From assembly GCF_014696355.1 (NCBI RefSeq), contig NZ_JACJQA010000003.1, forward strand, positions 310,001-374,000: DNA of 64,000 nt, read 5' to 3'. The stretch is from Pseudanabaena sp. FACHB-1998. GTDB lineage: Bacteria; Cyanobacteriota; Cyanobacteriia; Pseudanabaenales; Pseudanabaenaceae. Position numbers and translations under genes: made by a program. Positions 9,872 to 18,267 of the stretch are shown here, one piece after another (the stretch's first letter is position 1; each line of letters starts with the position of its first letter). The notes beneath the pieces are model-generated. The model saw only the letters and a list, made by a program, of their open reading frames with translations. It searched no databases and was not told the origin of the DNA.

Positions 9872-10405
9872 ATGACTATTGATGACGCACTCAATATCGT
9901 AGATTCTGTTTTGGGAAATAAGAGTCTCAGTACAATTCAAGAGGCAATTTTTCGCCAAACTTGGGATGGTAAGACCTATTCAGAAATTGCCGAACAAGCA
10001 GGTTATGATGCTGCTTACATTCGCGATGTGGGGTACAAATTGTGGCAATTACTATCAGATGCTTTTGGCGATCGCGTGACTAAAAATAATTTGCAAGTGG
10101 TGCTACGTCGCTACAGCAATCGATCGCTACAGGCTGGTAATACTAGTTCTAATATTAGTTCTAATATGTCCTATGCAAATATAGCTCCGATGGTTGCTAG
10201 CCCTGTCAATTTGCCCATTAGTACTGATTCCTTTAGTCAGGAAATTAGTAATGGTGCGGCGAAATTATTACAGTTGTTATCACGGGTTTTAACTGAGCCA
10301 ATTGGCGATCGCCCTATTAATCACTATTTACAACAGATCCATGATTCCAGTACTGATTCGTCTCTAAAATTGACGATTACCGTCAATCTCAGCATGGCTG
10401 ATTAA
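9872..10405 (+). CDS. Stand-alone vMAP-type N-terminal helix-turn-helix domain protein
   Basis: A 177-aa protein. Residues 1-90 match the cyanobacterial domain usually found at the N-terminus of NACHT, AAA or TIR-type signalling ATPases (vWA-MoxR-associated protein N-terminal domain). Key pieces are TIDDALNIVDSVL, LSTIQEAIFRQTWDGKTYSEIAEQ, YIRDVGYKLWQLLSDAFGDRVTKNNL and VVLRR. Here no ATPase follows: the tail of about 85 residues is Ser/Asn-rich and ends with a short helical and beta stretch (LKLTITVNLSMAD). It may bind DNA or act as an adaptor that pairs with homologous domains on other proteins. Family recognition is from memory of the sequence pattern; the function is inferred. Confidence 0.65.
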   Translation: MTIDDALNIVDSVLGNKSLSTIQEAIFRQTWDGKTYSEIAEQAGYDAAYIRDVGYKLWQLLSDAFGDRVTKNNLQVVLRRYSNRSLQAGNTSSNISSNMSYANIAPMVASPVNLPISTDSFSQEISNGAAKLLQLLSRVLTEPIGDRPINHYLQQIHDSSTDSSLKLTITVNLSMAD

Positions 10406-10406
10406 G

Positions 10407-10441
10407 AATTGATAGGCGGCGCTTCGCGCCGCCTATCAATT
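10407..10441. repeat. GC-rich palindrome after the vMAP-domain gene
   Basis: AATTGATAGGCGGCGC pairs with GCGCCGCCTATCAATT around a TTCG loop. It follows the stop codon directly and belongs to the GGCGCTTCGCGCC class of palindromes found throughout the window. Confidence 0.7.
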
Positions 10442-10449
10442 CGACTACC

Positions 10450-10480
10450 AAAGGTGTTCCCTGTGGGAACACCTTTTTTA
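10450..10480. terminator. Intrinsic terminator between converging genes
   Basis: AAAGGTGTTCCC/GGGAACACCTTTTTT hairpin with a T-tract, 3 bp before the purD stop codon. Convergent genes flank it; the T-run serves the plus-strand gene. Confidence 0.75.
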
Positions 10481-10483
10481 TCT

Positions 10484-11758
10484 TTAAGTAATTGCTTTGC
10501 TAGCAATATCCTTGCGGAAATACATACCGTCGTAGGCGATAAAATCAACGGCGCTATAAACATTCGTAATTGCATTGCGAATGTCATCACCTAAAGCGGT
10601 AACACCTAAAACCCTTCCGCCATTGGTGACAAGGGCATTATTTTTGAGCTTCGTACCTGACTGAAACACAAATGCGCCAATATCTTCGGATTTGCCGATA
10701 CCTGTGACAAATTGACCAATTTCAACTTTGTCAGGATAGCCCCCTGCTGCCATGACCACACATACCGAGGATTGATTTTTCCATTTGATAGGTGGTAATT
10801 CGGCAAGCCTTCCTTCTACACAGGCGAGTAGCAACTCATCCAGAGGGCTGTCGAGCAATGGCAACACGGCTTGAGTCTCAGGATCGCCTAGACGACAGTT
10901 AAACTCCACCACTTTGGGTTCCCCCTCAGGGGTAACCATCAAGCCCGCATAGAGGCAACCGCGATAGTCGATGCCTCTTGCCCTGAGAGCGGCGATCGTT
11001 GGTTCGAGGACTTGGGTTTGCACTTTTGCCATTAACTCAGGCGTGGCGAGTGGGGCGGGCGCATAGGCTCCCATTCCACCAGTATTCGGTCCCGTATCAC
11101 CATCGCCAAGGCGCTTGTGATCTTGGGCAGGGACTAGAGGACGAATGGTTTTGCCGTCAGTGAAGGCAAGAACTGAGACTTCCTGCCCTGTCATAAATTC
11201 TTCTATGACCACCGTTTCGCCTGCGGAGCCAAATTGTCCCGCAAAAATGCGATCGAGGGCTTCGATCGCTTCTTCAATGGTCATTGCCACGGTGACCCCC
11301 TTGCCACTGGCTAAACCATCGGCTTTGATCACAATTGGTGCGCCCTGAGTTTGCACATAGGCTTGGGCAGCTTCGAGACTTTGGAAGGTGGCACTAGCAG
11401 CAGTGGGGATATTCGCCTCTTGCATGAGCGTTTTTGCCCAAGACTTGCTAGCTTCGATTTGCGCTCCTTCTTGGGTAGGGCCAAAAATTAGCGCTTCGGC
11501 AGCCTGGAAATAATCGACAATGCCTAGCGCTAATGGCAGTTCGGGACCAACTATGGTAAAACCTACACCTTGAACTTGGGCAAATCGCAACATTCCCTCA
11601 AAGTCATCAATGCTAAGGGATACGTTTTGGCAATTGGGCATGGTTGCTGTGCCACCGTTGCCCGGAATGCAAAAGACGCGATCGATATTTGGAGATTGTA
11701 GAAGTTTCCAAGCTAGGGCGTGTTCTCTACCGCCACTGCCAACTACGAGGACTTTCAA
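10484..11758 (-). CDS. purD: Phosphoribosylamine-glycine ligase
   Basis: A 424-aa ATP-grasp enzyme of usual length. It makes glycinamide ribonucleotide in purine biosynthesis. The N-terminus is VLVVGSGGREHALAWKL. ATP-grasp features follow: APIVIKADGLASGKGVTVA near 145, VVIEEFMTGQEVSVLAFTDG near 205, and the metal-binding stretch KVVEFNCRLGDPETQ near 290. The PurD signature LGDGDTGPNTGGMGAY is also present. The start ATG at 11758 is well placed. It converges with the vMAP-domain gene and probably has its own promoter. Confidence 0.97.
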   Translation of the reverse strand: MKVLVVGSGGREHALAWKLLQSPNIDRVFCIPGNGGTATMPNCQNVSLSIDDFEGMLRFAQVQGVGFTIVGPELPLALGIVDYFQAAEALIFGPTQEGAQIEASKSWAKTLMQEANIPTAASATFQSLEAAQAYVQTQGAPIVIKADGLASGKGVTVAMTIEEAIEALDRIFAGQFGSAGETVVIEEFMTGQEVSVLAFTDGKTIRPLVPAQDHKRLGDGDTGPNTGGMGAYAPAPLATPELMAKVQTQVLEPTIAALRARGIDYRGCLYAGLMVTPEGEPKVVEFNCRLGDPETQAVLPLLDSPLDELLLACVEGRLAELPPIKWKNQSSVCVVMAAGGYPDKVEIGQFVTGIGKSEDIGAFVFQSGTKLKNNALVTNGGRVLGVTALGDDIRNAITNVYSAVDFIAYDGMYFRKDIASKAIT

Positions 11759-11815
11759 ATTACACCTATAATACTCACACTAGTTTTGCTGTAAATCTAA
11801 TTTATCAGCAACTTA

Positions 11816-12439
11816 TTATACCTGAGGAGTAGATCCTAGTGGAATTTCATCGCTAAAGCTGAATTTTTTAGTAAATTGAAAGGCTCCTGCGACTGAACCC
11901 CAGACCATTTCATCGGTGACGATATCGTAACCACGATCAAGACTGCTGTAGGTTTTTTCGGTGACTTCAAACTCAATGCTGAGGTAGGTATCTACGCCTT
12001 TGCGATTGATGCAGCATTTTTTGCCTGATTCCACACTGCCTTTAAAGGTTTGATGATCGGCGCGGTATACCCATTGGGTGCAACCATGCAGTTGATCGAT
12101 CGCCTCAGCATCAATTTTGGCAAGGCGATCGCGATCGCGGCTAGCTCCAAAAAATTCAGTAGCATTTTTGAGTTTGTAATTAATCATCTCGATGCGATCG
12201 TTTTTATAGATCAGATGTAAGACTGCGGTGCGATAGGGATGATTTAGCTCATAGTCATAGGCTTGTTCGAGATAGAGCCATACACCTTCAGGGGTGATGG
12301 GATTAGGTAGGGCGCGGATACCTACACGGATATGAGCAAAGAATGGTGGGTTTTCGATCGCTTGCTCCCAATTACTGTGATCACCTGCTAGCCATTGGGA
12401 AAGGATATAGACATCGGTGGGACTGGTTAAAACTGTCAT
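11816..12439 (-). CDS. CpcT/CpeT-family chromophore lyase
   Basis: A 207-aa protein of usual CpcT/CpeT length. Family features include LSQWLAGDHSNWEQAIENPPFFAHI at the N-terminus, GVWLYLEQAYDYELNHPYRTAVLHL, LHGCTQWVYRADHQTFKGS and SIEFEVTEKTYSSLDRGYD. These beta-barrel lyases attach phycobilins to cysteines of phycobiliprotein beta subunits (CpcT: Cys153-type sites) or act as chaperones of bilin attachment. Which bilin and which site is used cannot be decided. It sits alone between purD and a PAS-GGDEF gene, not in a phycobiliprotein operon. Confidence 0.85.
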   Translation of the reverse strand: MTVLTSPTDVYILSQWLAGDHSNWEQAIENPPFFAHIRVGIRALPNPITPEGVWLYLEQAYDYELNHPYRTAVLHLIYKNDRIEMINYKLKNATEFFGASRDRDRLAKIDAEAIDQLHGCTQWVYRADHQTFKGSVESGKKCCINRKGVDTYLSIEFEVTEKTYSSLDRGYDIVTDEMVWGSVAGAFQFTKKFSFSDEIPLGSTPQV

Positions 12440-12494
12440 ATTAAATGGGGTGCTTAAATGTTTGGTTAAACGCTTTTATTTATAATCTGTCGCC

Positions 12495-12612
12495 AATTGT
12501 ATAGCAAAGCAAGAGTTAGCCAGTACAAACCAAAACCAAAAGATGAGTTGCGGCGCTTCGCGCCGCAACTCATCTTCTGGTTTTGGGTACTAACAAGAAT
12601 GGCAACAAGTAA
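12495..12612. repeat. Palindromic MITE-like element
   Basis: The central palindrome at 12532-12590 (GATGAGTTGCGGCGC/GCGCCGCAACTCATC with TTCG loop) is flanked on the left by tatagcaaagcaagagttagccagtac, nearly the left end of the element at 58534. On the right it is flanked by a segment resembling the complement of gccattcttgttaagac from the element at 59069. It may be a chimera of two subfamilies. It lies between the lyase and the PAS-GGDEF gene. Confidence 0.6.
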
Positions 12613-12616
12613 GAGA

Positions 12617-14935
12617 TTATTGCTTAAATACAACGGACTGATTGCGTCCTTGCTTTTTGGCTTGATAGAGCGCTAAATCGACATTTTTAATTAAGGTATG
12701 GGGCGATCGCTCTAAATCGGGAATTGCAGAGGCTACGCCTTGACTGACCGTAACCATGTCATTCACCTCAGAGTATAAATGCGATATTTTTAAGCCCTTA
12801 ATACCCTGATGAATCCGTTGGGCTACGGCGATCGCTCCAGAGATATCTGTGTTGGGCAAAATCACCATAAATTCTTCCCCTCCATAACGAGCCACCAGAT
12901 CGGCAGGGCGTTGAATTAGATTTTGGACAGCTTGAGCAATTTTCACTAAGCATTCATCTCCTGCCTGATGTCCATAGTGATCGTTGTAGTGTTTAAAATA
13001 ATCAACGTCAAACAATAATAAAGCTAAAGGTTGCTGTTCGCGATAAAGCCTCTGCCACTCCGTGATAATGCGATCGTTAAAACAACGCCGATTGGCTATT
13101 TGCGTTAAGCCATCAATATTAACCAAGCGTTCCAGTTCTTGATTGGCTCGTCTTAGATTTGCTTCGATTTCTCCGAGAGTGATTTCCGCTTTTTTGCGAT
13201 CGCTAATATCGATCGCAAAGCCATACCAAGCAATATCTCCATTTGAGCGTAACTCTGGACAAGCCTGAGTCTTGATCCATTTGATTTTTTTCTGAGGAGT
13301 GATAATTCTCCATTCATAGTTAAAGGTTTGCATCGAATTTAAGCTTTTGGTGATGGCTTCTTCATATCCTGCGATATCGTCGGGATGAAACAACTCATAG
13401 TGGGGATTGGGACGATTGAGTAAATAAGCAATATTCACTCCTAGTAGTTCTTCAGTGGCGGCGCTAGCATATTCAAATAGATAAGTTCCATCAGGATAAC
13501 GCACCATAATATAAATAGATTCTGGAGAAGTATTGGCGATTTTTTGAAATCTGGCTTCATTTTCCTGAATTAGAGCTTCAGCCCGTTTGCGATCGCTAAT
13601 ATCGGTGACCCGAACGAGATTGATTTCCTTGCCTGCGACATTAATTTGCTTAACTGCGAGATTTCCCCAAAAATGATTACCTTTTTTGGTGATATATTCC
13701 ATTTCGCGATGCCAAAAGCCATATTCTTGAATTTGTTCATTGATAGAGTTCAATTCTATTTCGGTAAAGCGATACTTTTGTAAGGTTTGACCTTCGATTC
13801 CCAGCAATTCATCCTTACTATCTGCTTCAAACATAGCCACAGCCCTTTGATTGCAATCAAAAACCAACAGACTAAGCGGATCGACTAAAAAAATTGCATC
13901 AGCAGAATCATTGTAAATTACTTCTCTAAGTTCACGGCTATAGGCTAGTTCTAATTCCGCACGGATGCGATCGCTAATATCTAAATAAATTCCACCGACA
14001 GCATAGGGCTTATTATTCTCATTTAGCAATGGAAATTTAGTGATAAAGAAAGTATGTAAACCGTCGGGGAGAGGAACGGATTCTTCAAAACTAACGGCTA
14101 TTTCCTCAAAAATAGCCTGTAGTTCCTGCTTACGCACATTTTGGACGTTGTGTTTAGGGAAAATATCATAGTCTTTTTGATTTAAAATCGCTGTCTCTGG
14201 TAACTGTACCAAATAGGTAAATTCATTATTGACAGAAATATAATTTCCTTCCAAATCCTTGATGGTAATTGGTGTAGGAGCATTATCTAAAAAAGCCTTG
14301 AGGCGAGCTTCGCTTTGACGTAAAGCTTGTTCGGCAAGCTTGCGATCGTTAATGTCCGTAAGTGAGCCAATTATCCGCACTGGCTTTCCATGATCATTCC
14401 AAATTGCTTGACCACGATCCAATAGCCATTTGTAGCGACCATCCTTACACAAAAATCTATAGTCAGCGATATATTGCGGAACTTCACGCTTTATATGTTT
14501 TTGAAAAGCCTTGATCACCTCCTGTTTATCGTCAGGGTGGATCAATGCTAACCATTGCTCAATAGTTGCGATTTCCCAAAAGTCATAGCCATGAATTTCT
14601 GCACAACGTTCCGAAATAAACTTTTGCTGGGTGATGAAATCAAAATCCCAAATGCCATCATTACTTGCCTGCATCGCCAATTTCCAGCGATCTTCGCAAC
14701 TATGCTTTAGATGTAAAATTGGTTCGATAATGAAGCGGTTTACCGATATAGCAAACATTATCAATAACAGCAGTGAGAAACCGCCAAAAAACAAAAAATG
14801 GTTACGGTAATTCTCAGAACCGCTACTTACTAAACATATCCAGACAAAAAACTGCAACGCAAAGGGAATGAACATCGTCCATCTTAGAGGAATGTTACAC
14901 AATAAAGCCCGACTTAATGGACGACTGACTGCCAT
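12617..14935 (-). CDS. Membrane-anchored multi-PAS diguanylate cyclase
   Basis: A 772-aa sensor. Two hydrophobic helices lie at about residues 20-36 and 45-68, so the protein is in the inner membrane with little periplasmic part. Four PAS/PAC units follow, each closed by an ISDRK-type PAC end (DINDRKLAEQAL, DISDRIRAEL, DISDRKRAEAL, DISDRKKAEITL). A GGDEF domain covers about 605-772. The catalytic loop is GGEEF, and RPAD five residues upstream is the inhibitory I-site that binds product. It should make cyclic di-GMP from GTP in response to an unknown signal. No EAL domain is present. The start ATG at 14935 gives a short cytoplasmic leader (MAVSRPLSRAL). Confidence 0.9.
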   Translation of the reverse strand: MAVSRPLSRALLCNIPLRWTMFIPFALQFFVWICLVSSGSENYRNHFLFFGGFSLLLLIMFAISVNRFIIEPILHLKHSCEDRWKLAMQASNDGIWDFDFITQQKFISERCAEIHGYDFWEIATIEQWLALIHPDDKQEVIKAFQKHIKREVPQYIADYRFLCKDGRYKWLLDRGQAIWNDHGKPVRIIGSLTDINDRKLAEQALRQSEARLKAFLDNAPTPITIKDLEGNYISVNNEFTYLVQLPETAILNQKDYDIFPKHNVQNVRKQELQAIFEEIAVSFEESVPLPDGLHTFFITKFPLLNENNKPYAVGGIYLDISDRIRAELELAYSRELREVIYNDSADAIFLVDPLSLLVFDCNQRAVAMFEADSKDELLGIEGQTLQKYRFTEIELNSINEQIQEYGFWHREMEYITKKGNHFWGNLAVKQINVAGKEINLVRVTDISDRKRAEALIQENEARFQKIANTSPESIYIMVRYPDGTYLFEYASAATEELLGVNIAYLLNRPNPHYELFHPDDIAGYEEAITKSLNSMQTFNYEWRIITPQKKIKWIKTQACPELRSNGDIAWYGFAIDISDRKKAEITLGEIEANLRRANQELERLVNIDGLTQIANRRCFNDRIITEWQRLYREQQPLALLLFDVDYFKHYNDHYGHQAGDECLVKIAQAVQNLIQRPADLVARYGGEEFMVILPNTDISGAIAVAQRIHQGIKGLKISHLYSEVNDMVTVSQGVASAIPDLERSPHTLIKNVDLALYQAKKQGRNQSVVFKQ

Positions 14936-15275
14936 AGTTTAGTTTTTGGAAATTAATTAAACTTATCGTGTCCCTACCTCAGCACTTTAGGCTGAAATAA
15001 AAACTGATATTTCGGTTAATACAGGCTATTTAGATTTTGGGTATTAGAGATAAATTTTCAAAGAGATTTTTTCGCAAGCTTTTTAAAAATTTATCTAGGT
15101 TTTAAGAAGACGCAAAGCATTGTAATTTTGATTTTATGATTAGGGACGCTTCATAAAATCAAAATCAGATTTTTGGCGTTAAAGTTCACCCCCATCCAAT
15201 AAATTTACTCTTTTATTAAATGGCAGAATCTTTACTTTAGTCTTCGTCTAATTCACTCAACTATGTTACCCATAA
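14936..15275. other. 340-bp intergenic region with weak palindrome
   Basis: No gene is seen. An imperfect palindrome at about 15052-15110 (gataaattttcaaagag.. to ..aaaaatttatc) is followed by gacgcaaagcattgtaatt. That resembles the right end of the element at 29974, so this may be a decayed copy. Confidence 0.45.
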
Positions 15276-17015
15276 TTATTTAAAAAAGATAAAAAGTTCA
15301 CCATTCTGTACATTAGAGCTACTATCGGCAAAACTTAAGATATTAATATGTTGGAAAATTGCTGAGGATAGAGAATTATTAAATATTGGAGAAATTCGCT
15401 CATTTATTAATAAACTGCTCAAATTATTCGTTAAGTTTAATAAATCAGCGGATTCACCAATATATCCGTAGATTTGTCGATCTTTTGGTAGTTTTTTAGC
15501 AATAGTTTTGAATTCCTTAGAGGTGGCGATCGCTTGATTACCTTTAAGATTTAGAGCCGATTCCAATGCTGAAAGCGAGTTGGATAGATAAATATAGTTG
15601 TTGGTTTGAGCGTGGGCAGCGACTATTACTCCCGCGACGCTCTCCGTGTTGGCAGTATTTAGACTGTTAGCCGTAAGTTTTGTCCAAACCGTTATAGGTT
15701 GATTTTTAAGGGATATTTCGCCAACTGTAAGCTGGTTGCGTACTTGATTGTCTAAGACGGCGATCGCAGTTTTAGAAGCTTGAGCATCTTTGACTGGGGC
15801 AACAATCAGCCATTCTCGATTTTGATTGGCTTTATCCTGAGTTGCTTTATGAAGATTATTTGGCGGCAAAAGGGCGATCGCGTATTCATCCTGCGCCCAT
15901 GCGAAAAGATTACTCTTAAGAGCATCACTATTAAAGGGAAGGGGGGCGATCGCTTGGACTAATAATTTCTGAAGGTCGGGCGAGAGGGAGTTATTGATAC
16001 CTTGCAAGGTTTGCGCGAGATTATTGCCAATAATTACAGAACTACTTAATGGAATATTTTTGGCAATATCGAAGTTTGTCTTTTTAACAGCTTTTGCTTT
16101 AGTAGCTAGATCAGGACTAGATTTTGTCTCTTCTATCTCTAAATTATCTAAACTAGCTGAACTTTCTGAACTATCTGAAGTAATTGCTTCGCGACTAAAT
16201 AGAGTTTTGGCACGAATTCCTGACTTGTCTAAACCGAAGCTCAATAATAGACTTTCTTGCGGCAAGGTTTGATCTAGTTCCGCCAAATTGACATAGGCTA
16301 CGCCGATCTTGCCTGTATTAATTTGCGCTAGGCGATCGCCAAAGTTTGCCACATTCGCTAAGGCGGACTTAGTATCAACTTTGTAGAGATTAATCGCCTC
16401 TTTAATTACCCGCGAGTCATTAGCAAAAAGGACAAATTTACCCAAAATCGTACCTGCGATCGCGGGCTGATCTTCGTTGGCGCTACTTAAAATTGAGGTG
16501 TCTTGATATTGCTCAAATCCAATATCTGAGCCATTGACCGCTAAGCGTTGCCAAAAAGCATCAATGCTACTTTGAGCGATGGCTATATCTTTAGCCGCAA
16601 AAGCCAGTAAGTATCCTGTTTGGGAACCATTTTTGGGCTGGTGGTCTAGATCGATATCCGTGACCGCTAGGGTGATTTCTTGATCAAGCCAAGGCTGAAT
16701 ATCTTCCTCATAGTCAAGTAGCCAGTTTTGTTTTAATTGCTGTTTGAGGTTAGCGATTTCATGGCGCACATCACCGCGATCGCTTGGTTGCGCTGCCAAT
16801 TGCGTAAACAAGCTTAATTTGTCGGGATCAACTAGAAATGATAGGAATAAAGGCGATTTTTTTGGTAATAACTTGGTTGCTAAGGGCTGCGCCTTAACGC
16901 CTGTCAACAAATCACGGGGATTTGCCGCAAATACCTTTGCCAAAGTGCTGAAGCTCAGTACTAATAACAAAGCTCCGATTACCGCAATTCCTACAAAAAC
17001 AGGTTTAATTTTCAT
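15276..17015 (-). CDS. DUF3352 domain-containing protein
   Basis: A 579-aa protein with one N-terminal hydrophobic segment (residues 6-28, VGIAVIGALLLVLSFSTLAKVFA), either a signal peptide or a membrane anchor. The remainder matches the cyanobacterial DUF3352 family: LLPKKSPLFLSFLVDPDKL near 50, DYEEDIQPWLDQEITLAVTDID near 100, and a C-terminal FKTIAKKLPKDRQIYGYIGESADLLN. The biochemical role of this family is unknown to me. It is probably exported or anchored facing the periplasm. It is co-directional with the DppB-type permease upstream, but a hairpin lies between them (17047-17093). Confidence 0.7.
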   Translation of the reverse strand: MKIKPVFVGIAVIGALLLVLSFSTLAKVFAANPRDLLTGVKAQPLATKLLPKKSPLFLSFLVDPDKLSLFTQLAAQPSDRGDVRHEIANLKQQLKQNWLLDYEEDIQPWLDQEITLAVTDIDLDHQPKNGSQTGYLLAFAAKDIAIAQSSIDAFWQRLAVNGSDIGFEQYQDTSILSSANEDQPAIAGTILGKFVLFANDSRVIKEAINLYKVDTKSALANVANFGDRLAQINTGKIGVAYVNLAELDQTLPQESLLLSFGLDKSGIRAKTLFSREAITSDSSESSASLDNLEIEETKSSPDLATKAKAVKKTNFDIAKNIPLSSSVIIGNNLAQTLQGINNSLSPDLQKLLVQAIAPLPFNSDALKSNLFAWAQDEYAIALLPPNNLHKATQDKANQNREWLIVAPVKDAQASKTAIAVLDNQVRNQLTVGEISLKNQPITVWTKLTANSLNTANTESVAGVIVAAHAQTNNYIYLSNSLSALESALNLKGNQAIATSKEFKTIAKKLPKDRQIYGYIGESADLLNLTNNLSSLLINERISPIFNNSLSSAIFQHINILSFADSSSNVQNGELFIFFK

Positions 17016-17046
17016 CCCAGAAGTACCAACAACAGCTATGAGGAAT

Positions 17047-17093
17047 TCAATATATTAGATGGCGCGGCTTTGCCCTGCCATCTAATATATTGG
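17047..17093. repeat. Palindrome between permease and DUF3352 genes
   Basis: CAATATATTAGATGGCGCGG and its near complement, with a short loop. It lies just upstream of the DUF3352 gene, where it could end transcription arriving from the permease gene. Confidence 0.6.
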
Positions 17094-17176
17094 TTCTTAA
17101 TTTTACGGCGCAGCCCTAATCAAAACCCAAATTTTTTTAGTAACTCGCAATGCGAATTATTAAAAACATCTGGAAT

Positions 17177-18211
17177 TTAATAGCGAATCCTCGGATCGAT
17201 CCATGCATTGATAATGTCTACGAGAATACTCGCGATCGTGACAATGATTGCAAAAAACACCACAATCCCCTGTACCACAGGATAATCGCGACCGACGATC
17301 GCCTCAAATAATCGGTTAGCTAGCCCCGGCCAAGAGAAAGTTACCTCAGTCAATACCGCACCGCCCAACATCGAAGCCAAGGTCAAACCAAGGATCGTAA
17401 TCACGGGAATCATCGCATTTTTAAGGGCGTGATTAAACAGAATTGAACTAGGTTTAATACCCCTAGCCTTTGCCGCTTCCACATAGTCAGATAGGAGTGT
17501 CTGCCGTAAATTTACCCGCACGATGCGCTCAAAAATGCCACTAATGACTATCCCTAAACTGGTCGCAGGCAAGATCAGATATTGAAAACTCGTCCAGAGA
17601 TTATTCCAATCACCCTTCATCAATGAGTCAATGGTATATAGTCCAAATACCGTAGTTGGCGGCTCGGCACTGGCGGGAAATCTTGTACCGATAGGGAGCC
17701 AACCCAATTGCACCGAAAACACCAATTGCAAAATCATCCCTACCCAAAAAAGCGGCAAGGAATAGGTAACAATGCCAAAAAGCCTTCCGCCCACATCCCA
17801 TTTAGAGTTAGGTCGTAAGGCGGCAATAATACCTATGGTTAAGCCGACAATTAGCGCCACAATTAAGGCATAAATTGCCAATTCCGCAGTGGCTGGAAAA
17901 AAGTTCTTAATGATTTGCCAAACAGTTTGCTCTTTGGTGCTGATGGATTTACCTAGATTAAATCGCATCAAATTTTGCATATATCCTAAATACTGCGACA
18001 AAAGAGAACCTGTTAGTCCCACTTGTTCTCTCAGGGCAACCTTTACCTCTTCGGGGGCGCGAGGACCCAAAATCGCATCAATGGGATCGCCGGGAGTAGC
18101 CCGCATGAGCAGGAATACTACGGAAGCGATCGCCCACAGCATGATCGGCGCAAGCATCAATCGTGCTGTTATGTAGTAAAAGAGTGCTTTGATGCGACTA
18201 GACATAGGCAA
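17177..18211 (-). CDS. ABC transporter permease, DppB/OppB type
   Basis: A 344-aa inner-membrane permease with six predicted helices. The N-terminus carries the DppB-type signature FLLMRATPGDPIDAILGPRAPEEV. The coupling-loop motif lies near 230 (DYVEAAKARGIKPSSILFNHALKNAMIPVI; EAA-x3-G-x9-P pattern), and the C-terminal PVVQGIVVFFAIIVTIASILVDIINAWIDPRIRY is typical. Such permeases import oligopeptides, dipeptides or nickel. The sister permease, binding protein and ATPases are not adjacent, so the transporter is encoded in pieces. The substrate is not predictable. It lies downstream of phosphofructokinase. Confidence 0.9.
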   Translation of the reverse strand: MPMSSRIKALFYYITARLMLAPIMLWAIASVVFLLMRATPGDPIDAILGPRAPEEVKVALREQVGLTGSLLSQYLGYMQNLMRFNLGKSISTKEQTVWQIIKNFFPATAELAIYALIVALIVGLTIGIIAALRPNSKWDVGGRLFGIVTYSLPLFWVGMILQLVFSVQLGWLPIGTRFPASAEPPTTVFGLYTIDSLMKGDWNNLWTSFQYLILPATSLGIVISGIFERIVRVNLRQTLLSDYVEAAKARGIKPSSILFNHALKNAMIPVITILGLTLASMLGGAVLTEVTFSWPGLANRLFEAIVGRDYPVVQGIVVFFAIIVTIASILVDIINAWIDPRIRY

Positions 18212-18225
18212 GAATTTGCTAGATA

Positions 18226-18261
18226 AATTAGGGTTGCGGGGCTAAGCCGTGCAACCCTAAT
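18226..18261 (-). terminator. Hairpin between phosphofructokinase and permease genes
   Basis: ATTAGGGTTGC pairs with GCAACCCTAAT across a 13-base loop, directly after the phosphofructokinase stop. There is no long T-run, so it may act as an attenuator rather than a full terminator. Confidence 0.5.
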
Positions 18262-18267
18262 TATTCA

